This document shows, one piece after another, positions 44,769 to 59,582 of a DNA stretch of 64,000 nt (position 1 is the stretch's first letter; each line of letters begins with the position of its first letter). Position numbers and translations under genes: made by a program. The notes under the pieces were generated by a model. It saw only the letters and a program-made list of their open reading frames with translations, was not told the origin of the DNA and searched no databases. The stretch is from Eutrigla gurnardus (lineage: Eukaryota; Chordata; Actinopteri; Perciformes; Triglidae): NCBI GenBank assembly GCA_963514095.1, contig OY741264.1:13267866-13331865 (forward strand), given 5' to 3'.

Positions 44769-44792
44769 CCCCCCCTCCCCCTCCCCCTCCCC
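44769..44792 (-). other. G-quadruplex-type motif in ccnd1 3'UTR
   Basis: The transcript strand reads four G runs (4, 5, 5 and 7 G) separated by single A, about 78 nt after the stop codon. Confidence 0.85.
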
Positions 44793-44869
44793 AGCCCACC
44801 TTTCACCTCCCTCTGTCCACAACTTTCCCCTGATCATCAGGTTAATGTGCGATGCCACCATCAGTCACT

Positions 44870-45022
44870 TCAGATGTTGATGTCTCGGACATCTGTCGGG
44901 GTGCAGGACAGGTCTACGTCCTCGTCCACGCGTTTGGTTTCTGATGTGTTGTGCTGCTGAGCTTGTCGCAGACTGGACTCCAGCAGGGACTCGATCTGCT
45001 CCTGACAGGATCGGAGGCAGTC
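44870..45022 (-). CDS. ccnd1: ccnd1 coding exon 5 and stop
   Basis: Acceptor CATGCAG. Encodes DCLRSCQEQIESLLESSLRQ onward to CTPTDVRDINI and a TGA stop at 44872-44870. Intron 4 is only 123 bp. Confidence 0.97.
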   Translation of the reverse strand, partial: DCLRSCQEQIESLLESSLRQAQQHNTSETKRVDEDVDLSCTPTDVRDINI

Positions 45023-48000
45023 CTGCATGGACACGAGTAAAGCAAGAGTAAGACACAAGTAACCACGAGTAAGACATGAGTAAAACACAGCACACCGCCA
45101 ACATCAACATCCAAACAGGGACTTGGTGAATGTGTGTTTGCATACCGGGTCGCTGCGAATGACCTGCGACAGGAAGTTGGTGAGGTTCTGAGAGGACAAG
45201 GAGGCATCTTGGCTCTTCAGGTAGAGACCTTGAACAGCTGCCACCACACTCCCCGCCGCCACCATGGACGGGGGACTGGCAATAAAGTTAACATCTGTGG
45301 AAAGGATACATCACATGTTACAATCATTATACAACACTTTCTCTTAAATATATAAACAGAACTATTTATATTCGTGGAACTATGACTTTATTACTTCTTC
45401 TATATCTTCTCACACATAGAACAGGTGACTACTGTCAGGCCGCTACACATCTGCCCCTCTGAACCTTCAACATTTATTAACTAATGGTGACAACATGGCT
45501 GCCGTGATCAGGACGACAACACCACAAAGACAGGTCAAAGGGGAGTAAAAACCAGTAATCCCAAACTGGTTTTAGGGCTTTTTATCTCCAGAAATGTCTG
45601 GAAACATGTCCCAGGAAGTTGTAATTGGTTACAGAAAATAAAATGCTGAGTATAACTAAATACAGAGAGAATAAATTAGAAATTACAGGTCATAGCAGAA
45701 AATACTTAAACTGAACAGTTAATGAAAATTTGAGATCTTGAAATATAAATGTAAAACTAAGTGTATAATGTATGCCTCTATGATAAATAAATATGACCTA
45801 ATACCTAAGTGAGTATATTTAGTGCACACATGAAGGGATGTGAACCTGCAATAAGACTTCTGGTCCTACCTGTAGAACAGAGAGCCACGAAGGTCTGGGC
45901 GTGTTTCCTGAGAATCTGCTTGGTCGACGGGTAGATCTTCAACTTGGACAGGAAGTGCTCGATGAAGTCGTGAGGCGTGACGGAAGCCAGATCCCATTTC
46001 AGCTTGTTCAGAACCAGCAGCTCCATTTGCTGTGGATGGACCAGACCAGAGGAATTCACTCACACTGACCCCAAAACAACCTCCTTCCTGTATGTCTGCT
46101 GTGCCTAGGTATGGAACCTGAATGTGTCATGTCCTGGTTATCCTGCCAAAACTGTGATTCACTATATTATCCCCATAATCACCAAAATAGGCCGCTCTTA
46201 AAATGGAACCAACATATACCGTTCTAACAAATATTTTTTTATAGAAAAGACATCTTTATAGAGATCATTTTTCGTGAAAAAATATCTTAATCTGAATTTT
46301 TCCCTCTAAATCACTCTCTATTTTTCACTTTTCTACCATGATAGTGAGCTACACAGCCATTCCACTCTTTTTTTTTTTTTTACAGATTTACTTGCTTTTA
46401 AAAGGCCAAAATGTTTAATGTATTGCTTACTTAATTTCTTATAAATAACATACAACAATATAGTACTGTATGCATGTCTCTGCTGTGTATAAATTAAAGG
46501 GTGGGGGTGTCCCAAACATTAGCTGTCTCCATTCTGGTGAAGGCACAGCAATGGAAACAACTGCACAATACATGCAAACATGAAAGAAGTGTGGCCCGTA
46601 GCACTTAATGCTGTGTTAATGGCCTGCACCTCTGCCTCTAGGCCACTAGATGGTGCTGTGAATCAGTGTTTTCTTGGCAGTCACTGAGACCATTCATGAA
46701 ATCAGAGAGGCCTTCCAGTCACCATGGGAAAGTCACAAGCAGTCATTCACACTGCTGCTCCAAACCTATATTTTAGACTTTATCATTTCATACCAAAGGA
46801 TTTATCGATGACATTTCCCAGAATATTTTCCACCCATGGTGACAGTGACAAACCAGATGACTTGCTAACACTCTGCAGGCCTATTCTGGTCATGTGGTCT
46901 CCAGTACATGCTGCTCATGTAGGCTACTGTATGTGTTATGCAACATCCATGTCTGCAGAACTTAATTACCAGCAGCTCTCCAGGCTGGACCGAGTTGTCC
47001 GTGTAGATACAGAGTTTCTCCGCCGTTAAGGGCACAGTTTCCTTCATCTTGGATGCTAGAAACATGCATGTAGCTCCCAGCAGCTGCAGTCTTGTTTTCC
47101 TGGTGGCCTCCACTGATAAAAATCTGTCCAAATAGTTCATAGCCAGCGGAAAAACCTCCTCCTCACATTTCTGTTCCTCGCAGACCTGGGAGGTGAGAAA
47201 AGCACTTAAGAGGTTGCTGTTGCTTGCTGGAAGAAAATTCTCCCATTCACACATATGTACATTGTGTGTTATTCCGTGTGCAGATGTTTATATTCAACGA
47301 TACGGAAATTAACGAAAAAATAACTATAACATTTAGTAGTCCTAATTCACTCGAGTTTTAATATCCTCTGCCACACACTATTTAATACTAACTGAATTCA
47401 CATGCAAGTGAAAACATTTAAATTGTAAATATGAAATATGTATTCAAGTAAATAGGAATTTCGTAGTAATGAAAACAGTCGGATTAGTGTGCAGTCAGTT
47501 CTGACTGAGACACAAAGGTGGCGTCGATGCAAGTTTTACTCTGCAATTTCAACTTCGTCATCTTTTCATAAAATAATTAGAAATATTTAAAAATTACCAG
47601 GGAGTGTTTAATCATCATAGAAATGGTCCTTGTTCAATGCCTGATCGGATGCAAGTAACATGTGTCGAATTGTGACACATGCGAATTTAATACAAATCCA
47701 TTTCTAACACTGGGTTGAGAGGACACTTCCCCTCGCTTCTCCGATGCACAATTTCAGAAATTAATACAAAATGTAAAACGGCTAACTCTTCAATCCAAAA
47801 GACCATGTTAATGTTAACAAACATCTAATCTATCAAATCCGACTGTATAAATTAATTGAATACGTTTCGCACTTTTACAAATTAGCCTTTTTGCTCAGCG
47901 AAGCTCGCAGACAGCAGCGACTCTTGTGGAGCAAAACGAACTTTTCTAATTGATAGCAGTGGAAGCAGCTGAAGCAGTCTCTATGTAACCTTCTTGGGAT

Positions 48001-48669
48001 AAAGAAGGATTACTGCCTTATTTAACCGATTTACTGTCATTGTTGCTGCTGTTACATATTTTTAATGATATTAAAATCCTTCTCATATACGACAACAAAG
48101 ATGGCGCATACTGGCACGGGCCAGACTGCATACGTGTACATTGCTGTTATTTTGGAATATTTTCCCCATCTTATTACATTTGAGTATAATCTGGAAAATA
48201 TAGGCTCAGACATAATAAATAACGAAAGGAAATTATACATAGTGGAAAGCCCATAGCCAATATCTCCACTTATAGGACCACCCAACGCTCACGAGGACAC
48301 ACTTCTCACAGCGTTTATGTAACAGTGAATTAACAGCCTCTCAAACTTTCAACTTAACAGTAATTCATCAGGTTTTAGCTAGCCTATAGGCTGCAGGTAA
48401 GCTAACGACACACTGGCAACAGGTCAGCAGCAAAACTCGGGCACTCAAGTTGAAAGTGGAAGTAAACCAACCTCTAACATCCAAGTGGCAACTATTTTCC
48501 TCATTTTGGGTACAATTTCTTTCTGAACACACTTGAAGTAATTCGGCGACGGTAGGTAGTTTTCCTCTGCCTTCAGCATGGTGTGGAGGACCCGGTCGGT
48601 GAGCAGGTTCACGTCCTGGTAGGCTCTCCTGATGGAGTCCACTTCGCAGCACAGCAGCTGGTCCTCCAT
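44870..48669 (-). CDS. ccnd1: cyclin D1; 5 exons, 291 aa
   Basis: Exons 48669-48472, 47185-46970, 46029-45870, 45294-45146 and 45022-44870 total 876 nt (291 residues; human 295). The first four lengths (198, 216, 160, 149) equal those of human CCND1. Cyclin D1 activates CDK4/6 in G1, driving Rb phosphorylation. Visible features: the Rb-binding LxCxE as LLCCE near the N-terminus; the cyclin box with MRKIVATWMLEV, MNYLDRFLS and the CDK-contact Lys112 in ASKMKETVPL; the second cyclin fold with NKLKWDLASVTPHDFIEHFL and SPPSMVAAGSVVAAVQGL. The C-terminal phosphodegron is CTPTDVRDINI, with Thr282 equivalent to human Thr286, the site that controls nuclear export and turnover. The acidic stretch before it (VDEDVD) is shorter than the human poly-Glu. 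The start has A at -3 and G at +4. Identity as D1 over D2/D3 rests on the N- and C-termini and the lto1 neighbour. Confidence 0.97.
45146..45294 (-). CDS. ccnd1: ccnd1 coding exon 4
   Basis: Acceptor TTTCCACAG. Encodes (D)VNFIASPPSMVAAGSVVAA onward to NLTNFLSQVIRSDP; donor CCG|GTATGC. Confidence 0.96.
45870..46029 (-). CDS. ccnd1: ccnd1 coding exon 3
   Basis: Acceptor TCCACAG|CAAATG. Encodes QMELLVLNKLKWDLASVTPH onward to FVALCST plus the first base of Asp; donor G|GTAGGA. Confidence 0.96.
46970..47185 (-). CDS. ccnd1: ccnd1 coding exon 2
   Basis: Acceptor CTCCCAG|GTCTGC. Encodes VCEEQKCEEEVFPLAMNYLD onward to DNSVQPGELL, 72 codons; donor CTG|GTAATT. Confidence 0.97.
48472..48669 (-). CDS. 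ccnd1: ccnd1 coding exon 1
   Basis: Starts MEDQLLCCEVDSIRRAYQDV and ends TWMLE in phase 0; donor GAG|GTTGGT. Confidence 0.97.
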
Positions 48670-48920
48670 AGTCGGCTAACGTTACTTCTGGTGTTAATAT
48701 TATGATCTCCGTCGATATAAAGTGTAGTTTGACCCTGTTCAGATATGATAATGGTGCTGAAGGAGCAGTGTAGAGCGGACGGGAGGCGACAGTCCGCTAA
48801 TGTGAAATCACTTTCTTCTCGCTGAGCTGCTGCTGCCGCGTGCTGCTGCTCTTCGGTGTGCACGAGTCCTCTGAAGCACGGTTCGCTTCCCCCTGCGACA
48901 CAAAAACCCCTGGCTCGCGC
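48670..48920 (-). other. ccnd1: ccnd1 5'UTR (extent inferred)
   Basis: GC-richer leader with CAG/CTG-type triplets near 48830-48850. The upstream limit is set by analogy to human CCND1, where transcription starts about 50 bp downstream of the CRE. Confidence 0.55.
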
Positions 48921-48971
48921 TCACCAAACACGCACATACAGCGTTGAAGAAGAGGTGGGGGGTGCGCGCGA

Positions 48972-49008
48972 TGACGTCAGCTGTTGTTAAGAGGGGGGGG
49001 GATCAAAG
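48972..49008 (-). promoter_or_regulatory. ccnd1: ccnd1 core promoter: LEF/TCF site, AACAACAG block, CRE
   Basis: In the transcribed direction: CTTTGATC (49008-49001), a C run, CTTAACAACAG (48991-48981) and the perfect palindromic CRE TGACGTCA (48979-48972). Human CCND1 has the same order, CTTTGATC, CTTAACAACAG and TAACGTCA, just upstream of its start. The first is the documented beta-catenin/LEF-1 site and the last binds CREB/ATF. The fish CRE is the full consensus. Confidence 0.88.
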
Positions 49009-49019
49009 AGACAAGCAGG

Positions 49020-52055
<3,036 letters not shown>

Positions 52056-52711
52056 CAGGTGGCAACCTCCGGTTCTGAGAAATTAAGCCAAGGCTGAAGT
52101 GCCTTAAAGCTGCATTCTCTCTAATGGCCATCAGGATGCAACTGCTCTCGTTGCAAAAAGAAGTCTGATTGTATAGAAGTCTATGAGAAAATGACCCTAC
52201 TTCTCTCTTGATTTGTTATCTCAGTAAACACTGTAATCATGAGTTTACAACATGAGCTCTCAATATCTAGTTTCAAGTCTTCTTCAATCCAGCATGATGT
52301 TCATTTAGTAAATTATGGTCCATTTAGAGTCAAACAGACCAGAAAGCGGGGGATGCTTTAGGGGCCTGCTGATTGACAGGTCACTACCAAGCTACCAATG
52401 CAGCTACTAAGACTACTGTAACACTTAGCTGTAAAGTTGACTTTGAATTATGAAGCTAACTTTGCTAGCAGCTTCAACACCAGAATCCAGATGGATCCAG
52501 ATCCAGTAAGGTTGCTGCTTTGGGGTGCCGCTCTGCCACTTGTGTTTATAAGATCCACCCGTCCACCCATCCTCCAAATATCCTTTCATTACTGTTTTCA
52601 ACAATCCAAAATGGTGAAGACCAAAACGCAGAACTCAAGGTCCAAAAAACGCATTCCACACACTGATGGGTGACTTCACGATGACTAAGTCCACTTCTGA
52701 TATACAGTCTA
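52056..52711 (+). repeat. family E, longest copy
   Basis: Runs from GGTGGCAACCTCCGGTTCTG to CACTTCTGATATACAGTCT, about 655 bp, and gives the best view of the full element. No clear TIR or flanking duplication could be fixed by eye. Confidence 0.85.
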
Positions 52712-52719
52712 AAATAAGC

Positions 52720-55180
52720 CCATTTAATGTGCTGTGATTCTGGATGTTATGAGGAAACATTGTGTTGTCCTGCCTTCAATTCCCCCCGGCTTTAATACCT
52801 ATAAGCGAAGCAGCTTGTGGGTGAGTTTGCAGGCAGTAGTGACATTTATCTGCCTCCTCATATTTTAAATATGACCTCACACACACACACACACACGCAC
52901 ACACACACAGTATCTGTGTGAGGGCTTCCCTTTCTCCAGCCATCACCCAGAAGGACTGACTGGGAGAGAAGGCAGAGAAAGTTCCTCCCTGTGAATGAAG
53001 CTCTTTTCTCTGCCGAGGGCAGCTCCACAATGACCCTGTAAAGATGGATTGGGAGATTGTCCTGTGAAGTGATCCGCGAACACAGATAGGCAGGGGTCAA
53101 TCCGGACGTGTGTGTGTGTGTGTGTCTTGCACCACAACAAACCTAAGAGCACCTCTGCTCTGGCTAGATGGGTGGGTGCTGTCGGGCCAAGGGCAAGGAT
53201 AACAGGAAAACACCCAGCACAATGGGTCAGTTTGGGAGGGGGGCAGTGAGGGGACAGGGGGGGCTTGGAATGCTTGCATCTGATATCACACACAACATGA
53301 GTCTTCAGGGTGCTGCTTTGATAAGTATCTGTGAATGAGATGAGTGCTAACTACTAGCTTTGACCAGCTAATATTTGAAATGCAGTTTACTCAAAGTTTA
53401 TAGTTTACAAACAGCTGAATGTGGCTCCAGCATGTGTTTCATCTCTCCAGACCAGTGTGACACACTGTTAGGCATGGGAAGTTGATCCAACCATGTTGTA
53501 TACTGTTCACATTGAGCCTGGTAGCTATTTTCCCTTCTGGCACACAATTTGTGTTCCTGTTTTTCTGGTGTATGAAATAAAAATAAATGTATAGTTAACA
53601 CGATCGATCATAGCCATCTAGCTGAAGGATGCAGACGCAGGAAGGTCTCCCTGCGCATATCAAAGTGCTTTCTGATCGTCCCAAGCCGTATATGGGACAA
53701 TGGTACAGGGCCCCATCACAGCATTTAGCTCATTTGAATGTGAACAAGTCAATTAGTGGGTGTGCTCACTGCAGTGTTGTAGTGAAGACCACCTAAACCG
53801 AGACAAGTCATGAACAAGACCAGAGTGTATTGAGACAGAGACGAGACAGAAACTTTGAGGGGTTGAGACCAAGTCATGACCAGGATAGAGAAGGAGCCAG
53901 ACCCAGCTCAAGATGGCAGAATAAACCAATGTAGTAAGAATACAATGATTCAATATTACTGTATAATTGATATTTAATAAAAATAGCTTATTCTTATTTC
54001 ATGAATTAAGAAACTGAGCAACCAATATTAAATAAAACAATGCATTTATAGAATATCATGGTTATCACTGTGCAGGAACAGCATGTCAAATGTAATGACC
54101 TGAAAAAAAAAAAAAAAACATATCTGAAAAAACAGAAGACACCAATAGATTTACATAGCCTAACGATGGAATTATATACACAAAAGCATGACTAAGATAT
54201 TGAGTTTTAGTTCTTTAGTTCTTTATTTCTTTATTTTTCAAGCTTAAATCCAACCTGGGATTGCTATTTGTTGGATGTGGCTCAGACACCTCTGCTAGAA
54301 TTGAAAATCATTATTAATATCAATGAACCAAATCAGATAAAAGAAACAAGAGAGAGGGACAAAGAGAGAAATAGAGCTTTACTTAGCAATGATGTAATTA
54401 AGAGGGTCAACGTGGGTTTAACACACGTCACACATGCCTCCTGTATGAAAGCGATTTACAACGACAAAAAAGAAGCTAAAAGCAGGAAAACAGGACCAGA
54501 AGGTAACATTCTGGCAAATCACAGGCTACATTCCTAGAAACGTTCAACTGAAGTGGCAGAAACAGCTCAGAACATGCCCCGTGAGGGTAGTCAGGGCGTG
54601 GCCGGGAAATCACTGCTTCCTATTGGACTCGCTCCGTCTTTTTATTTGCATAGATTTACATAGATTTTGCATTTTGCCTTCCATGTATGTAAAGGATTCC
54701 TGAAACCATTTGGACAAATCCTCATAGCATAACCTGGAGCACTCCACAGTTTCATTGGAAAACCCCCAAACTCTTACTCTATTATTAATAACTTAACTAT
54801 TAAGTGGAACTTGATATTATGGAAAATGTCACTTTGGCACCAGCACAGTAGAATTATTTAGGTGTCTGGGTTTCAGGATAGGGAGTCAAGACCTCTGTAG
54901 GGTCTGAGAAATAACATAATATGATAAACAAGCTCTATTTTAATGCTTTTTAATTCACTCTGGCACCTTATTTAATTTTTTTAAATAAGTTTGATTATTG
55001 AAATAGTGTACACCAAAAAAAATTGTTGTTTACTTTCCAAATTTATTATGAATTGTGATGCTCTAAATATTAGTTGTTAGTAATTATTATTATATTGAAA
55101 CTGAATATTTCATAACTCTATATATAATAATATTTATTAAAGAGAGTGGCAAACAAGATTTATTAAATGTATTCATGTCC
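52720..55180. other. no gene recognised
   Basis: Intergenic. A short (CA)n lies at 52878-52909. A degenerate GAGACAAGTCATGAACAAGA-type repeat sits at 53775-53905. The rest is AT-rich with no supported feature. Confidence 0.45.
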
Positions 55181-55600
55181 ACAATGGTGGAATGTAATAA
55201 GTACACTGAAGTACTATTTTCATTTTATACTTCTACTTCACTTCATCTAAAAATAAATATTGTATTTTTACTGCTCCACATTTATCTAACAAATTTGGTT
55301 ATTTTACAGATTCAGATTATTAAAAAAAATATATAAAGAACTAATAAATGATGATGTATTTTTATATACAATGCAATACAAATGTGATCCACATTAAGAA
55401 GCTACAACATTAAAGTAATTATACATGGATAAAATATGTATCTTATTCTGCAGAATTAATAATGAATAACTTAATACTTTACTTTTGGTCCTTTAAGTAC
55501 ATTTTGATGATAACACTTTTGTACTCATACTTGATTCGTGTTTTGAATGCAGAGTAGACATTTACTTGCAGAGTATTTACTATTACTACTTTTCCTTAAA
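55180..55600. repeat. diverged AAGTACTTTTACT-type fish repeat
   Basis: AATGGTGGAATGTAATAAGT, ATACTTCTACTTCACTTCAT and CTTTTGTACTCATACTTGAT recall a very common teleost non-autonomous element. Superfamily not established here. Confidence 0.45.
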
Positions 55601-56760
55601 CAGAGATCTGAGTAGCTCTTTCTTCGACCGCTGTATGTTTGCATTAGTTTATTGAAATATTAATATGGGTTTCTTTCAGGTACAGTTCAGCTCTCTGTCT
55701 TTTCTCCAATGTGACTTCTTCAGAGTTTTCACTGATAATAAAATTAGTTGTTCAACGTCGTTCAAGTACATTTTGGAAACGTCATCACGATCAAGATAGA
55801 GAGAAATGTTTCCTACTTCATATTATAAATCAGACTACAGAGACTCACTCCTTGTTCCTGTAGTTCTGGTGTTTCTCCTCTGCTCTTCCTGAGCGTCAGA
55901 TCTTCATTTACTTCGTCTGTTATGTTACCAACACATGGCTCATTCGCACAGATTACATATTTTGTCGATCTTCACAGGTTTAATTTAAAATGACATTCGG
56001 GGCTCCAGTTAAAACATTCGGCGAAATGACATGGTGGCACCTTAAATAAAACACCTTTGAGTCGACACATGTTAACCTGCATGTTGTGGAACAATCACTT
56101 TTCTCACTTAGCAGGCTGACTGTTTGCCGTACCAAGCAGTTGGTCCAGAAGTGTGTTTGTTTAATGAGCAATGCTTCCGTTTTCCTCAAACTGTATCCAG
56201 ACTGTAGATCTGGAGCTGATAGTGAACCTGCAGCGGTGAGTCGGGTCCTCTCAGTCCACTAAACTTCAGCTAACTGAGTCTTCTTCACATTTAGAATGTC
56301 AGAGGTACAGTCTTTGTTTGCTTTAGAACACAATTCAACTAAATTAATTAGTTTATTAATGTTATTTTAAAACTATTTTAAAATTGTATTTTATAATTAA
56401 TAAGACTGCCAAGGCTGAAACAAGCGGTCTCTGAAATGAGCAGCCTAGCAACCAGCTGCGGTTGACAAGAAAGAGTGTCAGAGAGTTAACTAATGTTGTA
56501 TGATTAAAATGGAGCCAGAGATCATATTTTATTCTGTTAATTTTACATTATGATGGAGGATATGCTCCACAGCTAGCCAGAGATATATTTCAAGTGAGAG
56601 TGATTTTCTTACGTATCTCCTGATCCACTTGTAGATGCCATGTTGATTCAAATCTAATCATCAATGACTGTTGGGATATGAAGGATCCAGCAACGGGAGC
56701 CTCTGAATCAGGGAAATAAAGTAAGAAGCAATAACAAAGTACACACCAAACGCACACACG

Positions 56761-56829
<69 letters not shown>

Positions 56830-57500
56830 TAAGTCAACTTCCAAGCAATGATGAAGTCTCACACAGCCACCACACACAGTCAGTACTCATCGTATGTTGG
56901 CCACATGCCGTGTAGGTGGAGGAGCTGTGGGAGTGTTGTTGTTGTGACTTGGAGCAGTTTGGTGGGCCGAGAATACTTTTGGTTTACTGGAGGTGGAAGG
57001 AAAAGCCTTTCTTTTGCTTCTAATTTGACTACATGGATCCTTATTACCTTGAAGAGGTTATGACAGTGTTTCTGCTTGTTTATGAATGTTATGGTACGAT
57101 AAAAAAAGCTTTTGTGTGGCATACCAACCCAGCCTCACGGCAGTTCATGAAGTAGTCGCAAAGTGCAGTCCATTCTTTACATGTATGCTCCATTTTTTAT
57201 CTTTGTGTTGCTCAGAACGTAAACAATTTCAATCGAAACTTAATTTGGATCCTTTTTTGTGGTGGACGCATAATTTAATGGCTGGTCAGACCTAGTGATG
57301 TGGTGTTACAGTTTTTTCCGATTTCTAAACGACAGTGGGCACAACTGGAGCCACATGTGTAAAACTCTTTTTCATTGTTGGAACACAGTTTTCAAAACTC
57401 TCCACACTTCTCTCCTGACTTTAACCACAACCTGCACAACACTGTGGATTTACAGCACTTTGTTCAAATGTAAAACACACCGCTGTCTAAACTATAAACT
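55600..57500. other. no gene recognised
   Basis: Intergenic with a CA microsatellite at 56763-56826. A stretch at 57300-57480 looks like a transposon remnant by style, but it could not be tied to a family. Confidence 0.4.
56763..56826. repeat. (CA)n microsatellite
   Basis: About 64 bp of CA. Confidence 0.97.
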
Positions 57501-57513
57501 ACATGTTCACAGG

Positions 57514-57776
57514 ATGGTGGAGGGAGAAGAGTGGCAGATAGACAGGTTGATGGAGAGAGAAGAGTGGCAGGGAGACAGGTTGGTGGAGGGAGAAGAGTGG
57601 CAGGGAGACAGGTTGGTGGAGGGAGAAGAGTGGCAGGGAGACAGGTTGGTGGGGGGGGAGAAGAGTGGCAGGGAGACAGGTTGGTGGAGGGAGAAGAGTG
57701 GCAGATAGACAGGTTGGTGGAGGGAGAAGAGTGGCAGATAGACAGGTTGGTGGAGGGAGAAGAGCGGCAGGGAGAC
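57514..57776. repeat. 33-bp minisatellite (about 8 units)
   Basis: Unit GTTGGTGGAGGGAGAAGAGT then GGCAGGGAGACAG. Because 33 is a multiple of three, frames stay open with an 11-residue period (VEGEEWQGDRL). There is no sign it is translated. Confidence 0.95.
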
Positions 57777-58049
57777 CCTAGAAGAAGACAGCTGTAACTT
57801 CCAACGAAATAAGGGTCACACTTGTTTTATTTATTTGTTTATATAAAATGGACAATGGACATCAATTGACATTTTTAGCTGACACTCAAAATGTAAATGT
57901 GCCAGTTAGCAAAAAAGCTGATCTGTAGTCCCTTGGCAGTTTAACACATCACCGCATTACTTTAATCATGTCCTGACGGACAGAAATACATATGTACGTA
58001 TCCAACGATACTTCAGGTTGACTTGCATGAGTTTGAAAGTCGTAGTCGA

Positions 58050-58105
58050 GTGATACAAGTTGAAAATTTATGTCCATGTACAAGGATCACCAGATTTCAT
58101 TTCCG
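58050..58105 (-). repeat. dispersed repeat A, short fragment
   Basis: GTTGAAAATTTATGTCCATG then TACAAGGATCACCAGATTTC matches the reverse complement of the start of repeat A (31567). Confidence 0.7.
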
Positions 58106-59024
58106 TGACTATTTCAAGAACTGTGTTGGCTCTTCATTGTCAGCTGCACTACCCTCCACATCCATGGACAAAAGGAGTTCAACCTGTTTAACCTGACACA
58201 GGTGAGACCCTCCTCCATGTCCTCACTGCAATCCCTTTTACAAAGCAGTTCTTTGTCGGTTTGGTTGTTTGATTCAGAAATACAGCCTAAAGAATTTGTC
58301 CGTAAACGAATGAATTCACCCAAGGAGGAGATCAGAGACAGAAGTAAAGTCGACGTCTGACTTTAATCTTGTACAAGAGGAGCAGTTACAATGCAACAAC
58401 GTGTGAGGATGCTACAGAGAAAGTGCTCAAATCACTGTTGTTACTTGAGTCTTTTAAAGGCACAGGAGATAATGCGTCATTGACAGTTAATCTTCATGCA
58501 GAACAAGACATCATGACTACCAGGCCTCTGATAACATTTAGGTCAGCAATGGGGATACTAAAGTAATAAACAGTTCAACACATAAAGCTGTAACCTGAAC
58601 AAAGAGAACTTTAAGACATGAGGTTATACAAAATTCTTATAACACAGCATGTAGCATTTCATTTGTTTGCACATTATCCCAGTCATGCATTACATGAAAC
58701 CATGTGTATTTATTCAATTTAGTGGGTGTTATTGTACATTTAATAAACTGTCCAATACATTGGACCCTGAAAGGCACACTATTGATTTGGTGAATAACAG
58801 TCTGAGATATTTCCATTTCATCAGGGCTGCACACGTAATTATTGCCATTTTCAAGTACTGCAGACGTGTGCAAACAATGATATCTTGTGTTATGGGATTG
58901 TTGGAATTTGTTGACTTTACTGGATCCTTTACCACCATCAAAACACATGTTTAAAAGTGAATTATCATTGTTTGTTTGTTTGTTCTTTTTTTAGACATCC
59001 CAGGTCAGAGCCTTGGATCTCAAA

Positions 59025-59335
59025 TGTGAAGCCATGGTTGAAGTGCCTTAAACTGTCATTCTCTCTGCTGGCCATCTCTGATTGTATAGAAGTCTATGAG
59101 AAAATGACCTCTCTTGATTTATTATCTCAGTAAACATTGTAAACATGATTTTATGGTCTCAATCTCTAGTGTCACGTCTTCTTTAATCCAGCATGATGTT
59201 AATTTAGTAGATTATGGTCCATTTAGAGTCAAGCAGACCAGAAAGCAAGGGATGCTTTAGGGGCGGGGCTACCTGCTGATTGACAGGTCGCTAACACAGC
59301 CACGCTAGAATCCAGATGGATCCAGAGGTAGGTTG
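59025..59335 (+). repeat. family E, copy with internal deletions
   Basis: Contains GTATAGAAGTCTATGAGAAA, TTATCTCAGTAAACATTGTA and GGGGCGGGGCTACCTGCTGA in family order. Confidence 0.85.
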
Positions 59336-59582
59336 TGCAAATATGAACCTCAGCACACATCTTTAAAGACCATCTGGAAGCTGCTTCGGGTGATGATTCA
59401 TCATTTATCAGGTCCGAGTTCCAAGCCATGAAACGGAGATGTCTGATAGCAGATCCACTATCCCAACTGATCTCTCTGGGTTAAAGCAGCCCGTGGACTG
59501 AAGGGATCGGCCTCTATACATCACAACACTACAGGGGACACTGGAGCATCTTTCTGCCCAGCTTCTCACACTTGAACATATA

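Larger units (their letters stand above)
42190..44869 (-). other. ccnd1: ccnd1 3'UTR (extent inferred)
   Basis: About 2.7 kb after the ccnd1 stop. On the transcript strand it holds AATGTCAATATACTGCCAT (near 42840-42862) and TATTCCAAAA...CACAATACCTCATG (42654-42721), which resemble blocks I recall from the human CCND1 3'UTR, so deep conservation is likely. Candidate sites: let-7-type TACCTCA at 42662-42656 and miR-15/16-type TGCTGCT at 42892-42886. ATTTA motifs and a TA microsatellite (43109-43141) are present. The end is set by an AATAAA at 42219-42214. Confidence 0.65.

Noticed and set aside
45023..45145. Retained intron 4 giving a truncated cyclin D1b-like form
   Set aside because: Such a form is known in human, but nothing in the sequence shows it is made here; the splice sites look normal.
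48445..48471. Extension of ccnd1 exon 1 frame (GLLPLST)
   Set aside because: It is read-through into intron 1; the donor at 48471 and the human exon length of 198 nt fix the exon end.
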